DNA of 10,750 nucleotides, taken from NCBI GenBank assembly GCA_949288405.1, contig CASEKM010000033.1, positions 1 to 10,750 of the forward strand, given 5' to 3'. Shown here piece after piece: positions 1-5,964 of this stretch (positions within the stretch are counted from its first letter, which is position 1; each line of letters opens with the position of its first letter). The notes under the pieces are model-generated. The model was not told where the DNA came from. It did not search any database and saw nothing but the letters and a program-made list of their open reading frames with translations. This stretch comes from an uncultured bacterium. GTDB taxonomy: Bacteria; Bacillota; Clostridia; Oscillospirales; Oscillospiraceae. The position numbers and the translations under genes were made by a program.

Positions 1-1
1 C

Positions 2-1123
2 ATTGTGTGCCCCATTTCCGCCAAGACCGGCCAGGGTGTGGATGAGCTGCTGGAGATGGTCAATCTCACCGCCGAGATGCGCGAGCTCAAGGCCAACCCC
101 AACCGCTCCGCCCACGGCGCGGTCATCGAGGCCCGGCTGGACAAGGGCCGGGGCCCCGTGGCCACCCTGCTGGTGCAGAACGGCACCCTGAAGCAGGGCG
201 ACGTGATCATCGCCGGCACGGCGGTGGGCCGCGTCCGCGCCATGACCGACGCCAAGGGGGAGAAGCTCACCGAGGCCGGCCCCTCCGTGCCCGTGGAGAT
301 CATCGGCATGGGCGAGGTGCCCGACGCCGGCGACGACTTCCACGCCGTGGCCGACGAGCGCATGGCCCGTGAGCTGGCCGAACAGCGCAAGTCCGACCAG
401 AAGAGCGCCCTGAACAGCAGTGTGGGCAAGGTCACCCTGGAGGACCTGTTCAGCCAGATCCAGGCCGGCGAGATGAAGAACCTGAACATCATCGTCAAGG
501 CCGACGTCCAGGGCTCCGCCGAGGCAGTGAAGGCCAGCCTGGAGAAGCTGTCCAACGAGGAGGTCCGGGTCCGGGTCATCCACTGCGCCGTGGGCGCCAT
601 CAGCGAGTCCGACGTGATGCTGGCCTCCACCTCCGGGGCCATCATCGTGGGCTTCAACGTGCGGCCCGACGCCAACGCCAAGGAGTCCGCCGCCCGGAGC
701 GGGGTGGATATGCGGATGTACCGGGTCATCTACGACGCCATCAACGAGGTGGAGGCCGCCATGAAGGGCATGCTGGCCCCCAAGTTCAAGGAGGTGGACC
801 TGGGCCGGGCCGAGGTGCGCAACGTGTTCCGCATCACCGGCGTGGGTATGGTGGCCGGCTGTTACGTGCTGGACGGCAAGATGCAGCGGGGCGCCCAGAT
901 GCGCCTGCTCCGGGACAACATCGTCATCTACGACGGCGCCATCGCCTCCCTCCAGCGGTTCAAGGACTCCGTCAAGGAGGTGGCCTCCGGCTACGAGTGC
1001 GGCCTACGAGTGCGGCATCACCTTCGAGAAGTTCCAGGACATCAAGGAGGGCGACATCATCGAGGCCTACCTCATGGAGGAGATCGAGCGGTAAGCGCTC
1101 CTTCCCCGGTCGTTTTTCAATAA
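2..1123 (+). CDS. infB: Translation initiation factor IF2, 3' part, frameshifted near its end
   Basis: IF2 is the GTPase that places initiator fMet-tRNA on the 30S subunit and promotes 50S joining. The window opens inside the GTPase domain at the G5 motif (ISAKTGQGVDELLE). Domain II follows (ARLDKGRGPVATLLVQNGTL), then the linker and domain III (NIIVKADVQGSAEAVKASLE; IIVGFNVRPD), and the C2 barrel that binds fMet-tRNA (EVRNVFRITGVGMVAG). After the conserved SGYECG, a perfect 13-bp tandem duplication at 991-1016 shifts the frame. The conserved ending ITFEKFQDIKEGDIIEAYL is still present in another frame at 1017-1094, with its stop at 1092-1094. The frame as read instead adds 39 unrelated residues and stops at 1121-1123. 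If real, the duplication removes the last 25 residues of the fMet-tRNA-binding domain. IF2 identity is secure. Whether the gene is broken, recently mutated, or a sequencing or assembly error cannot be decided here. Confidence 0.95.
   Translation: MVCPISAKTGQGVDELLEMVNLTAEMRELKANPNRSAHGAVIEARLDKGRGPVATLLVQNGTLKQGDVIIAGTAVGRVRAMTDAKGEKLTEAGPSVPVEIIGMGEVPDAGDDFHAVADERMARELAEQRKSDQKSALNSSVGKVTLEDLFSQIQAGEMKNLNIIVKADVQGSAEAVKASLEKLSNEEVRVRVIHCAVGAISESDVMLASTSGAIIVGFNVRPDANAKESAARSGVDMRMYRVIYDAINEVEAAMKGMLAPKFKEVDLGRAEVRNVFRITGVGMVAGCYVLDGKMQRGAQMRLLRDNIVIYDGAIASLQRFKDSVKEVASGYECGLRVRHHLREVPGHQGGRHHRGLPHGGDRAVSAPSPVVFQ
991..1016 (+). repeat. Perfect 13-bp tandem duplication inside infB
   Basis: The unit CTACGAGTGCGGC occurs at 991-1003 and again, base for base, at 1004-1016. 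Removing one copy restores the conserved IF2 reading frame through to the stop at 1092-1094. Thirteen is not a multiple of three, so the extra copy causes the frameshift. Such a duplication could arise by replication slippage and revert the same way, or be an assembly artefact. Confidence 0.97.
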
Positions 1124-1132
1124 CCCAATCAG

Positions 1133-1165
1133 CAGGGCGGGCGGCATCGCCCGCCCTGTTGTTTT
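1133..1165 (+). terminator. Rho-independent terminator after infB
   Basis: An 11-bp perfect stem (CAGGGCGGGCG at 1133-1143, CGCCCGCCCTG at 1148-1158) with a GCAT loop is followed by TTGTTTT. It ends the infB transcript, so the downstream rbfA operon must be transcribed separately. The minus-strand gene ends at its edge (stop at 1164-1166), but on that strand the hairpin has no T-tract. Confidence 0.9.
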
Positions 1166-1355
1166 ATGGTTGGATCTTTGACAGCCTTTCTGTATCCAAT
1201 GAAAGGAACAGCAGCGAAACGGCCAGTTTAAACCCTTCCTCAAAGGTATATTGTCCATAGGCACGAACCGGATCTTCCTGCATATAGTCAGGAAATTGTT
1301 CCGGCTCATAGGGAACGCACCAGGCGTTGTAGAGCAATTCAAACAGTACAGTCAT
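1164..1355 (-). CDS. Small uncharacterised protein (63 aa), divergent from an Xre regulator
   Basis: The product begins MTVLFELLYNAWCVPYEPEQ and carries a C-terminal amphipathic stretch FEEGFKLAVSLLFLSLD. It has no signal peptide or obvious catalytic motif. The layout (a start of the form M..LFELLY and an ending F..GFKLA..L) recalls small Clostridial proteins such as the DUF6809 type, but that is a weak, remembered resemblance. The start is supported by GGAGG 9 bases upstream on the minus strand and by a perfect consensus promoter at 1390-1418. The DNA is clearly more AT-rich than the housekeeping genes, suggesting accessory origin. It lies head-to-head with the Xre gene at 1430, and operator-like half-sites overlap its promoter, so it is probably the repressor's target. 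A longer overlapping minus-strand frame at 1067-1342 lacks this support. Confidence 0.65.
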   Translation of the reverse strand: MTVLFELLYNAWCVPYEPEQFPDYMQEDPVRAYGQYTFEEGFKLAVSLLFLSLDTERLSKIQP

Positions 1356-1370
1356 TCAAAAGCACCTCCG

Positions 1371-1402
1371 TAATTTTACTTATAGTAAAATTATAGTTTA
1401 CT
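1371..1402. promoter_or_regulatory. Operator-like inverted repeats between the divergent pair
   Basis: A perfect inverted repeat, TAATTTTAC at 1371-1379 and GTAAAATTA at 1385-1393, is separated by TTATA. Viewed as half-sites there are three: TTTACT at 1375-1380, AGTAAA at 1384-1389 and TTTACT at 1397-1402. They overlap the -10 and spacer of the minus-strand promoter and lie just before the Xre gene. This is the expected layout for an autoregulating Cro/CI-type repressor that also controls the divergent gene. Binding is inferred, not shown. Confidence 0.65.
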
Positions 1403-1418
1403 AAAAGTTAAATGTCAA
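1390..1418 (-). promoter_or_regulatory. Perfect consensus sigma-A promoter for the 63-aa gene
   Basis: On the minus strand TTGACA (complement of 1413-1418) and TATAAT (complement of 1390-1395) are separated by exactly 17 bases. This matches the housekeeping consensus at all twelve positions. Transcription would start roughly 25-30 bases before the gene's ATG at 1355. The -35 element overlaps an upstream in-frame ATG (1412) of the divergent regulator, which is one more reason to place that gene's start at 1430. Confidence 0.85.
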
Positions 1419-1429
1419 GGGGAGAACTT

Positions 1430-1657
1430 ATGTTCAGCAAAGAAGAATTTGGACTGCGGCTGAAAAAACTGCGTTTGCAGCGACAGGAGAACCAGTCGGC
1501 CCTGGCGGAGATTCTCGGCGTCAGCGTCGCCCAAATTAGTGAAATAGAAAACGGGAACAAATCCACTACACTGGAGAAGCTTGCCCTGATCTGCGAACAC
1601 TACCAAGTGTCTGCGGATTATCTGCTGGGATTTCAACCCGGTCCACCGAGGAAGTAA
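1430..1657 (+). CDS. Xre/Cro-CI-family HTH transcriptional regulator (75 aa)
   Basis: This is a single-domain DNA-binding protein. Residues 6-67 form the HTH_3 fold: helix 1 (FGLRLKKLRLQR), the helix-turn-helix pair at about 21-42 (NQSALAEILGVSVAQISEIE), then LEKLALICEHYQVSADYLLG, a typical ending for this family. There is no second domain, so it probably acts as a dimeric repressor through DNA binding alone. The ATG at 1430 is chosen because AAGGGGAG lies 5 bases upstream. An in-frame ATG at 1412 has no ribosome-binding site and falls in the opposite promoter. The inverted repeats at 1371-1402 are the likely operator. Codon use is AT-richer than in the neighbouring operon, as in small phage-like or accessory regulators. 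The gene stops three bases before repeat-rich DNA begins. Confidence 0.85.
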   Translation: MFSKEEFGLRLKKLRLQRQENQSALAEILGVSVAQISEIENGNKSTTLEKLALICEHYQVSADYLLGFQPGPPRK

Positions 1658-1694
1658 CCCCCTCCTACGGCGCATATAGAAGCCCGACGAGAGC

Positions 1695-1930
1695 GGCGCG
1701 CCGAGGTCGTCGCGCCCTACAGCAGAAGCCCCAAAAAAGGGCGCGGGAGGGGAAAGCCCCTCCCCTACGGCTGTGCCGCCTTCCTCCTGGTAATGCGAAG
1801 TCTGGAACGGGCGGCCCCATGTGGCCGCCCCTACAAGAAGTCCGACCCTTGCCCCCTCATCCGCCTCGCATTCGTTCGGCACCTTCCCCCCGAGGGGAAG
1901 GTTTGGCGGGCGCACAATGTGCGCCCCTAC
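1695..1930 (-). repeat. Cluster of REP-like hairpins, each with a GTAG foot
   Basis: Four hairpins lie in one orientation, each followed directly by CTAC on the plus strand (GTAG 5' of the hairpin on the minus strand). They are GGCGCG 1695-1700 with CGCGCC 1711-1716; GGGAGGGG 1745-1752 with CCCCTCCC 1757-1764; GGGCGGCC 1809-1816 with GGCCGCCC 1823-1830; and GGGCGCAC 1908-1915 with GTGCGCCC 1919-1926. Stem sequences differ but the foot does not. A GTAG tetranucleotide at the base of a palindrome is the known hallmark of REP elements moved by RAYT (TnpA-REP) HuH transposases. No transposase is in this window, so the link is inference. Confidence 0.7.
1882..1901. repeat. GC-rich hairpin without the CTAC foot
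   Basis: CCTTCCCC (1882-1889) and GGGGAAGG (1894-1901) form a perfect 8-bp stem with a CCGA loop. The TTTGG that follows is too short a T-run for a convincing terminator. It sits between two of the CTAC-foot hairpins and looks like a different repeat family in the same mosaic. Confidence 0.6.
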
Positions 1931-2271
1931 GGCGGTAAACGCCCCAGGAGCGTTGGCTGAGAAAACTCAGGCGCAGAAGTGGAACCGCACCAGAGGCAAG
2001 TTTTGCAACCCCAGGGCCCAGTGGCCCGGCGGGAATTTAGACACCCACTCAGATTTTGCGCGCCGGAAATGACGCACAGTCTCTCAGGAGCGCGTCCCCC
2101 ATAATGGGGTCCGGGGAAAGCGGCCTATGGGCTTAGGCGGAGCGTAAGCGCAGCCGTAGTCCATCGGACGCGTCCCCGGGGGCGTTTTGCCTTCTTTTTC
2201 GCCATGGAAAATGAAGGTCGCCGCCCGCAGGCGGCGATATCCACCTCCCCTGTGAAGAAAGGAGAAGTGAA
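1931..2271. other. Gene-free stretch before the rbfA operon, probably repeat-derived
   Basis: I find no convincing gene here. Short frames on both strands lack ribosome-binding sites and have low-complexity products. Visible structure includes CCCC-ATAAT-GGGG around 2097-2109, the 9-base direct repeat CGCGTCCCC at 2091-2099 and 2169-2177, and the hairpin CGCCGCC (2219-2225) / GGCGGCG (2230-2236). No promoter for the operon stands out by eye, although one is expected because infB is terminated upstream. The region may be a mosaic of dispersed repeats, which cannot be tested from one window. Confidence 0.5.
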
Positions 2272-2718
2272 ATGAGCCAAGTCACTTTGCTGGCCGCCGA
2301 CCGGCCCCTGCCCCTGTACGACCCGGGGGTACGCCGCGTAAAAATCGTCCAGGTCAATGACCTTCCTCCCCATCCTCAATTTCGCTGGAAAACTCCTTTT
2401 ACCATCCGTGGGGAGGAAGACGGCTTTTCGGTTCAACCCCACTCCTACTACCGCCGTTCCGTTGACATGTTGGGCCTGACTACAAAGCCCCATCAATACG
2501 AGCTGAACCTGGACGCCACTGAACAGGACGCGGCGCTTCTGCGGGACTATCTGTCTCAAAACTGTAAGCCCGGCGAACAGGTGGAGCTGTGGAATCTGTG
2601 GGTAGGGGATGTGGACGTCCGCGCTTTTCACTTGGAGGGACCTCTCTCAGATTTGGACAAGGACACTCTGGAGCAGCTTTTCGAGAAAGACCAGACCTGT
2701 ATGACCATTACCATTTAA
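2272..2718 (+). CDS. Uncharacterised protein (148 aa) leading the rbfA operon
   Basis: This looks like a soluble, cytoplasmic protein with no signal peptide or membrane segment. It opens MSQVTLLAADRPLPLYDPG, continues with EEDGFSVQPHSYYRRSV (about 49-64) and an acidic, helix-rich half containing ATEQDAALLRDYLSQ and GEQVELWNLWVGD, and ends with CMTITI. The alternation of short strands and helices suggests a compact alpha/beta fold. I recognise no catalytic motif. The layout resembles a recurring hypothetical family of gut Clostridia, but I cannot name it. The start is supported by AAAGGAG 7 bases upstream. It ends 42 bases before rbfA with no terminator between, so the two are probably co-transcribed. 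Its base composition is lower in GC than rbfA-ribF, so it may be a later arrival. Confidence 0.75.
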   Translation: MSQVTLLAADRPLPLYDPGVRRVKIVQVNDLPPHPQFRWKTPFTIRGEEDGFSVQPHSYYRRSVDMLGLTTKPHQYELNLDATEQDAALLRDYLSQNCKPGEQVELWNLWVGDVDVRAFHLEGPLSDLDKDTLEQLFEKDQTCMTITI

Positions 2719-2760
2719 GAAACCCTATCTCTGACCGCATCGGGAAAGGAGAACTGTATT

Positions 2761-3156
2761 ATGGCAAGCAATCGCATCGGCCGCATCAACGAGGAGATCC
2801 AGCGGGAGCTGTCCTCCCTAATCCCCACTGTGAAGGACCCCCGGGTCACCGGCATGATCTCGGTGACGGCGGTGAGCACCACCTCCGACCTGAAGTACGC
2901 CAAGATCTACGTGAGCGTCCTGGACAAGAGCCGGGAGGCCCAGGTGCTCAAGGGCCTGAAGTCCGCCGGGGGCTATCTGCGCCGGGAGCTGGGCCGCACC
3001 CTGAACCTGCGCAACACCCCGGAGCTGTCCTTTGTGCCCGACGACTCCATCGACCACGGGGCTCGCATCCTGTCCATGCTCCGGGACCCGGAGGTGGTCA
3101 AGCCGGTCAACCCGGACAACCACTACGGTGAGGACCAGGAGGAGGACGAGGAATGA
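2761..3156 (+). CDS. rbfA: 30S ribosome-binding factor A
   Basis: RbfA binds the 30S subunit late in assembly, helps 16S rRNA 5'-end maturation, and supports growth in the cold. The protein has the family's single KH-like domain: an N-terminal helix with NRIGRINEEIQRELSSLI, then KDPRVTGMISVTAVSTTSD, LKYAKIYVSVLD, the helix ending in GGYLRRELGRTLNLRNTPEL, and a closing strand. At 131 aa it is of normal length, and the tail is strongly acidic (EDQEEDEE). AAAGGAG precedes the ATG by a normal distance. The stop overlaps the ATG of nrnA (ATGA), indicating translational coupling. Gene order rbfA-nrnA-truB-ribF is typical of Firmicutes; the separation from infB is not. Confidence 0.97.
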   Translation: MASNRIGRINEEIQRELSSLIPTVKDPRVTGMISVTAVSTTSDLKYAKIYVSVLDKSREAQVLKGLKSAGGYLRRELGRTLNLRNTPELSFVPDDSIDHGARILSMLRDPEVVKPVNPDNHYGEDQEEDEE

Positions 3157-4115
3157 GCAAGCTGACCTATGAGCAGGCCGCCGGGCGGCTGCTGGAGCGG
3201 GACGGCTTCCTCATCCTCACCCACGTGCGCCCCGACGGGGACACTGTGGGCTGCGCCGCCGCCCTGTGCACCGCCCTGCGGGAGCAGGGCAAGGAGGCCT
3301 ATGTCCTGCCCAACCCGGAGCTCACCGCCATCTTCACCCCCTATCTGGAGGGGCTGCTGGCCCCCTCCGGGTACGAGCCCAAAACGGTGGTCAGTGTGGA
3401 CATGGCCGCCCGTGGCCTGTTCCCGGACAACGCCCAGCGCTATCTGGACCAGGTGGACCTGGCCTTTGACCACCACCCCTCCCAGGAGTTCTTTGCCCGG
3501 GAGACCTGCCTGGACGCGGACCGGGCCGCCTGCGGAGAGCTGATGTACGACGTGATCCGCCAGTGGGGGCCGGTGAGTCAGGCTGTGGCCCTGCCCCTGT
3601 ATGTGGCGGTGTCCACCGACACGGGCTGCTTCGTCTACTCCAACACCTCCCCCGCCACCCACGCCGTGGCCGCCGCCCTGCTGGAGACGGGCATCGACTT
3701 CTACCCCATCAACCGCCGCCACTTCCGCACCCGCTCCCTCAAGCGCCTGAAGCTGGAGGGGATGCTCACCGCCGGTATGGAGCTGCTGGACGGGGGAGAG
3801 CTGGCCATCGTCACACTGACCCTGGACATGATCGCCCAGGTGGAGGCGAAGGAGGAGGACTTGGACGACATCTCCGCCTTTGTGGGCGGAGTGGAGGGGG
3901 TCCACACCGGCGTGACCATCCGGGAGCTCCGCCCCGGCGTATGCAAGATCTCCCTGCGTACCGAGCCCGGGGAGCTCAACGCCAGCGCGGTGTGCGCCAT
4001 CCTGGGGGGCGGCGGACACGCCGCCGCCGCAGGCGCCACTGTGGAGGGCGATCCCACCTACACTCGAACGGTGCTGGTGGAGGCCATCCGCCAGGTACAG
4101 GGGCGGGACCGGTGA
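3153..4115 (+). CDS. nrnA: DHH-family bifunctional oligoribonuclease / pAp phosphatase
   Basis: NrnA removes 2- to 5-nt RNA fragments and dephosphorylates 3'-phosphoadenosine 5'-phosphate in the cytoplasm. The DHH domain (about residues 15-170) shows its metal-binding motifs in order: HVRPDGD around 24-30, SVD at 81-83, DHH at 106-108 and STDTG at 154-158. The DHHA1 domain carries GGGGHAAAAG at 285-294, the RNA-substrate loop, with the expected histidine. Its 320 aa match the family length. The ATG overlaps the rbfA stop by 4 bases. It lies between rbfA and truB, the usual position in Firmicutes. All key residues are present, so it is predicted active. Subfamily assignment as NrnA rests on context plus motifs. 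Confidence 0.93.
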   Translation: MSKLTYEQAAGRLLERDGFLILTHVRPDGDTVGCAAALCTALREQGKEAYVLPNPELTAIFTPYLEGLLAPSGYEPKTVVSVDMAARGLFPDNAQRYLDQVDLAFDHHPSQEFFARETCLDADRAACGELMYDVIRQWGPVSQAVALPLYVAVSTDTGCFVYSNTSPATHAVAAALLETGIDFYPINRRHFRTRSLKRLKLEGMLTAGMELLDGGELAIVTLTLDMIAQVEAKEEDLDDISAFVGGVEGVHTGVTIRELRPGVCKISLRTEPGELNASAVCAILGGGGHAAAAGATVEGDPTYTRTVLVEAIRQVQGRDR

Positions 4116-4130
4116 CCCTTGGGAGGTTTT

Positions 4131-5033
4131 ATGGCAAACGGAATTTTGATCATTGACAAGCCCCAAGATTGGACCTCCCAGGACGTATGTGCCAAGCTGC
4201 GAGGCGTTTTTCACGAAAAGCGCATCGGCCACGCCGGGACCCTGGACCCCATGGCCACCGGGGTGCTCCCGGTGTTTGTGGGCCGGGCCACCCGGGCGGT
4301 GGAGTTCGCCAGCGAGGGCGAGAAGGAGTACCTGGCCGGCCTGCGCCTGGGGACGGTCACCGACACCCAGGACGTCACCGGCACGGTGCTGGAGACCCGC
4401 CCGGTCTCTGTGGGCCGGGCGGACCTGGAGGCCGCCCTGGAGCACTTTCGGGGGGATATCCAGCAGGTGCCCCCCATGTACTCCGCCATCAAGATCCGGG
4501 GCAAGAAGCTCTATGAGCTGGCCCGGAAGGGCAAGGAGGTGGAGCGGCCCCCCCGGCCCATCACCATCTTCTCCCTGACGGTGGAGGAGCAGACCGGCGA
4601 GACCGACTTCCTCCTGCGGGTGCGCTGCTCCAAGGGCACCTATGTGCGCACCCTGTGCCACGACATCGGCCAGAAACTGGGCTGCGGGGGGACGATGTTC
4701 TCCCTGCGCCGGACCATGGCCGCCGGGTTCTCCCTGGACCAGGCCCGCACCCTGGAGGAGGTCCTGGACTGCCCGGAGCCCGAGGACCTGCTCATGCCGG
4801 TGGACGCCTACTTTGCAGGCTATCCCGCCCTCGCCCTGCCCCCCCATCTGGAAAAGCGGGTGCGCAACGGGGTGGCCGTCCCCGTGGACGGCACGGCCGA
4901 CGGGACCTTCCGGGTATACGGCGCAGAGGGCGCCTTCCTGGCCCTGAGCCGGGTGCAGCAGGGGCGGCTGTCCACCATCAAGAGTTTTTTTGAGGCGCCC
5001 GCCCCCAATACAAAGGAGAGAGAACAGCTTTGA
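4131..5033 (+). CDS. truB: tRNA pseudouridine(55) synthase
   Basis: TruB converts U55 to pseudouridine in the T-loop of most tRNAs. The protein begins MANGILIIDKPQDWTS, a standard TruB start. The catalytic aspartate is D39 in HAGTLDPMATG, followed by family motifs VTDTQDVTG, QVPPMYSAIKIRGKKLYELA and CSKGTYVRTLCHDIG. The last ~70 residues form the PUA-like RNA-binding tail. It has 300 aa, normal for the family. The ATG at 4131 is preferred over an in-frame TTG at 4119 because GGGAGG lies just upstream and the family begins here, although the 4-base spacing is short. It follows nrnA by 15 bases, and its stop overlaps the TTG start of ribF. Confidence 0.97.
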   Translation: MANGILIIDKPQDWTSQDVCAKLRGVFHEKRIGHAGTLDPMATGVLPVFVGRATRAVEFASEGEKEYLAGLRLGTVTDTQDVTGTVLETRPVSVGRADLEAALEHFRGDIQQVPPMYSAIKIRGKKLYELARKGKEVERPPRPITIFSLTVEEQTGETDFLLRVRCSKGTYVRTLCHDIGQKLGCGGTMFSLRRTMAAGFSLDQARTLEEVLDCPEPEDLLMPVDAYFAGYPALALPPHLEKRVRNGVAVPVDGTADGTFRVYGAEGAFLALSRVQQGRLSTIKSFFEAPAPNTKEREQL

Positions 5034-5944
5034 ATCAGACAAAACGGGTCATCGCCCTGGGCTTCTTCGACGGGGTCCACCGGGGCCACGGAGCTCTGCT
5101 GCGGCGGGTGATCGAAAAAGCCAGAGAACTGGGGGCCACCGCCTCCGCCTTCACCTTCGACCGCAGCCCCACCGCCGCCATCACTGGCCAGGTGGTCCCT
5201 CTGCTCAGCTCGGTGGAGGACCGGGTGTGGCTCATGCGCACCTGCTACGGCATCCAGGAGGTCATCGTCTCCAGCTTTGACGGCATGATGCGCATGGACT
5301 GGCGGGATTTTATCACGGAATATCTGGTCAAGGAGCTGGGCGCGGTCCACGTGGTGGCCGGCCACGACTTCCACTTCGGCTATATGGGCAAGGGGACTCC
5401 CCAGCTGCTCCAGATGACCTGCGCCCAGGTGGGCATCGGCTGCGACATCATCGGCAAGGTGGAGCTGGAGGACATCACCGTCTCCTCTACCTACATCCGC
5501 ACCCTGGTGGCCCAGGGGGAGATGGACCGGGCGGTGGAATTTTTGGGCCATCCCCACGTGCTCACCAACCGGGTGACCCACGGGAAAAAAATCGGCAGCT
5601 CCTCCCTGGGCTTCCCCACGGTGAACCTCCAGATCCCCGCCCCAGTGATCGTCCCCGCCTTCGGGGTGTACGCCACTCAGGTGGCGGTGGCCGGACAGCG
5701 GTACGCCGCCGTCACCAATGTGGGGGTGCGCCCCACCGTGTCGGACAACGACGGCCGTGTGACGGTGGAGGGCTTCATCCTGGACTTCTCCGGGGACCTG
5801 TACGGCCAGGAGCTGCGGATGGAGTTCTACCACCGCATCCGGGGCGAGCGGAAGTTCCCCTCCCTCCAGGCCCTGTCAGAGGAGATCCGCCGCAACGCCC
5901 AGGAGACACGGGACTTCTTCCAATCCCACCCCGCGCCGCTGTAA
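5030..5944 (+). CDS. ribF: Bifunctional riboflavin kinase / FAD synthetase
   Basis: RibF phosphorylates riboflavin to FMN and adenylates FMN to FAD. The N-terminal nucleotidyltransferase domain (to about residue 175) has ALGFFDGVHRGH at 9-20 with the HxGH-type signature, GHDFHFGYMGKGT, and the SSTYIR motif. The C-terminal flavokinase domain shows LGFPTVNL, VYATQV and TNVGVRPTV, then the closing helix. At 304 aa it is full length. The start is a TTG that shares bases with the truB stop. AAAGGAG lies about 11 bases upstream, a slightly long gap, but no better start precedes the catalytic motif. The low-strength start plus overlap suggests coupling to truB translation. No FMN riboswitch is visible before the operon. 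Confidence 0.96.
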   Translation: MNQTKRVIALGFFDGVHRGHGALLRRVIEKARELGATASAFTFDRSPTAAITGQVVPLLSSVEDRVWLMRTCYGIQEVIVSSFDGMMRMDWRDFITEYLVKELGAVHVVAGHDFHFGYMGKGTPQLLQMTCAQVGIGCDIIGKVELEDITVSSTYIRTLVAQGEMDRAVEFLGHPHVLTNRVTHGKKIGSSSLGFPTVNLQIPAPVIVPAFGVYATQVAVAGQRYAAVTNVGVRPTVSDNDGRVTVEGFILDFSGDLYGQELRMEFYHRIRGERKFPSLQALSEEIRRNAQETRDFFQSHPAPL

Positions 5945-5964
5945 CCGTTGCGAAAGGAGGCGCC

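Noticed and set aside
1067..1342. 91-aa minus-strand frame overlapping the 63-aa gene
   Set aside because: It has no ribosome-binding site, reads through the infB terminator into infB, and lacks the promoter-to-start geometry of the 63-aa frame.
1695..1930. CRISPR array
   Set aside because: The repeated units are hairpins with differing stems and irregular spacing, and there are no identical direct repeats or spacers.
1821..2072. 83-aa plus-strand frame in the repeat region
   Set aside because: It starts inside a REP-like hairpin, has no ribosome-binding site, and its product is low-complexity Pro/Ala/Arg/Thr.
2125..2631. 168-aa minus-strand frame
   Set aside because: It mostly mirrors the better supported plus-strand gene at 2272-2718; its basic C-terminal part falls in the suspected repeat region.
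3123..5042. 639-aa open frame on the minus strand
   Set aside because: It lies opposite nrnA and truB, which have clear catalytic motifs. The product is Gly/His/Gln/Pro-rich low complexity without a domain, the usual mirror of GC-rich codons.
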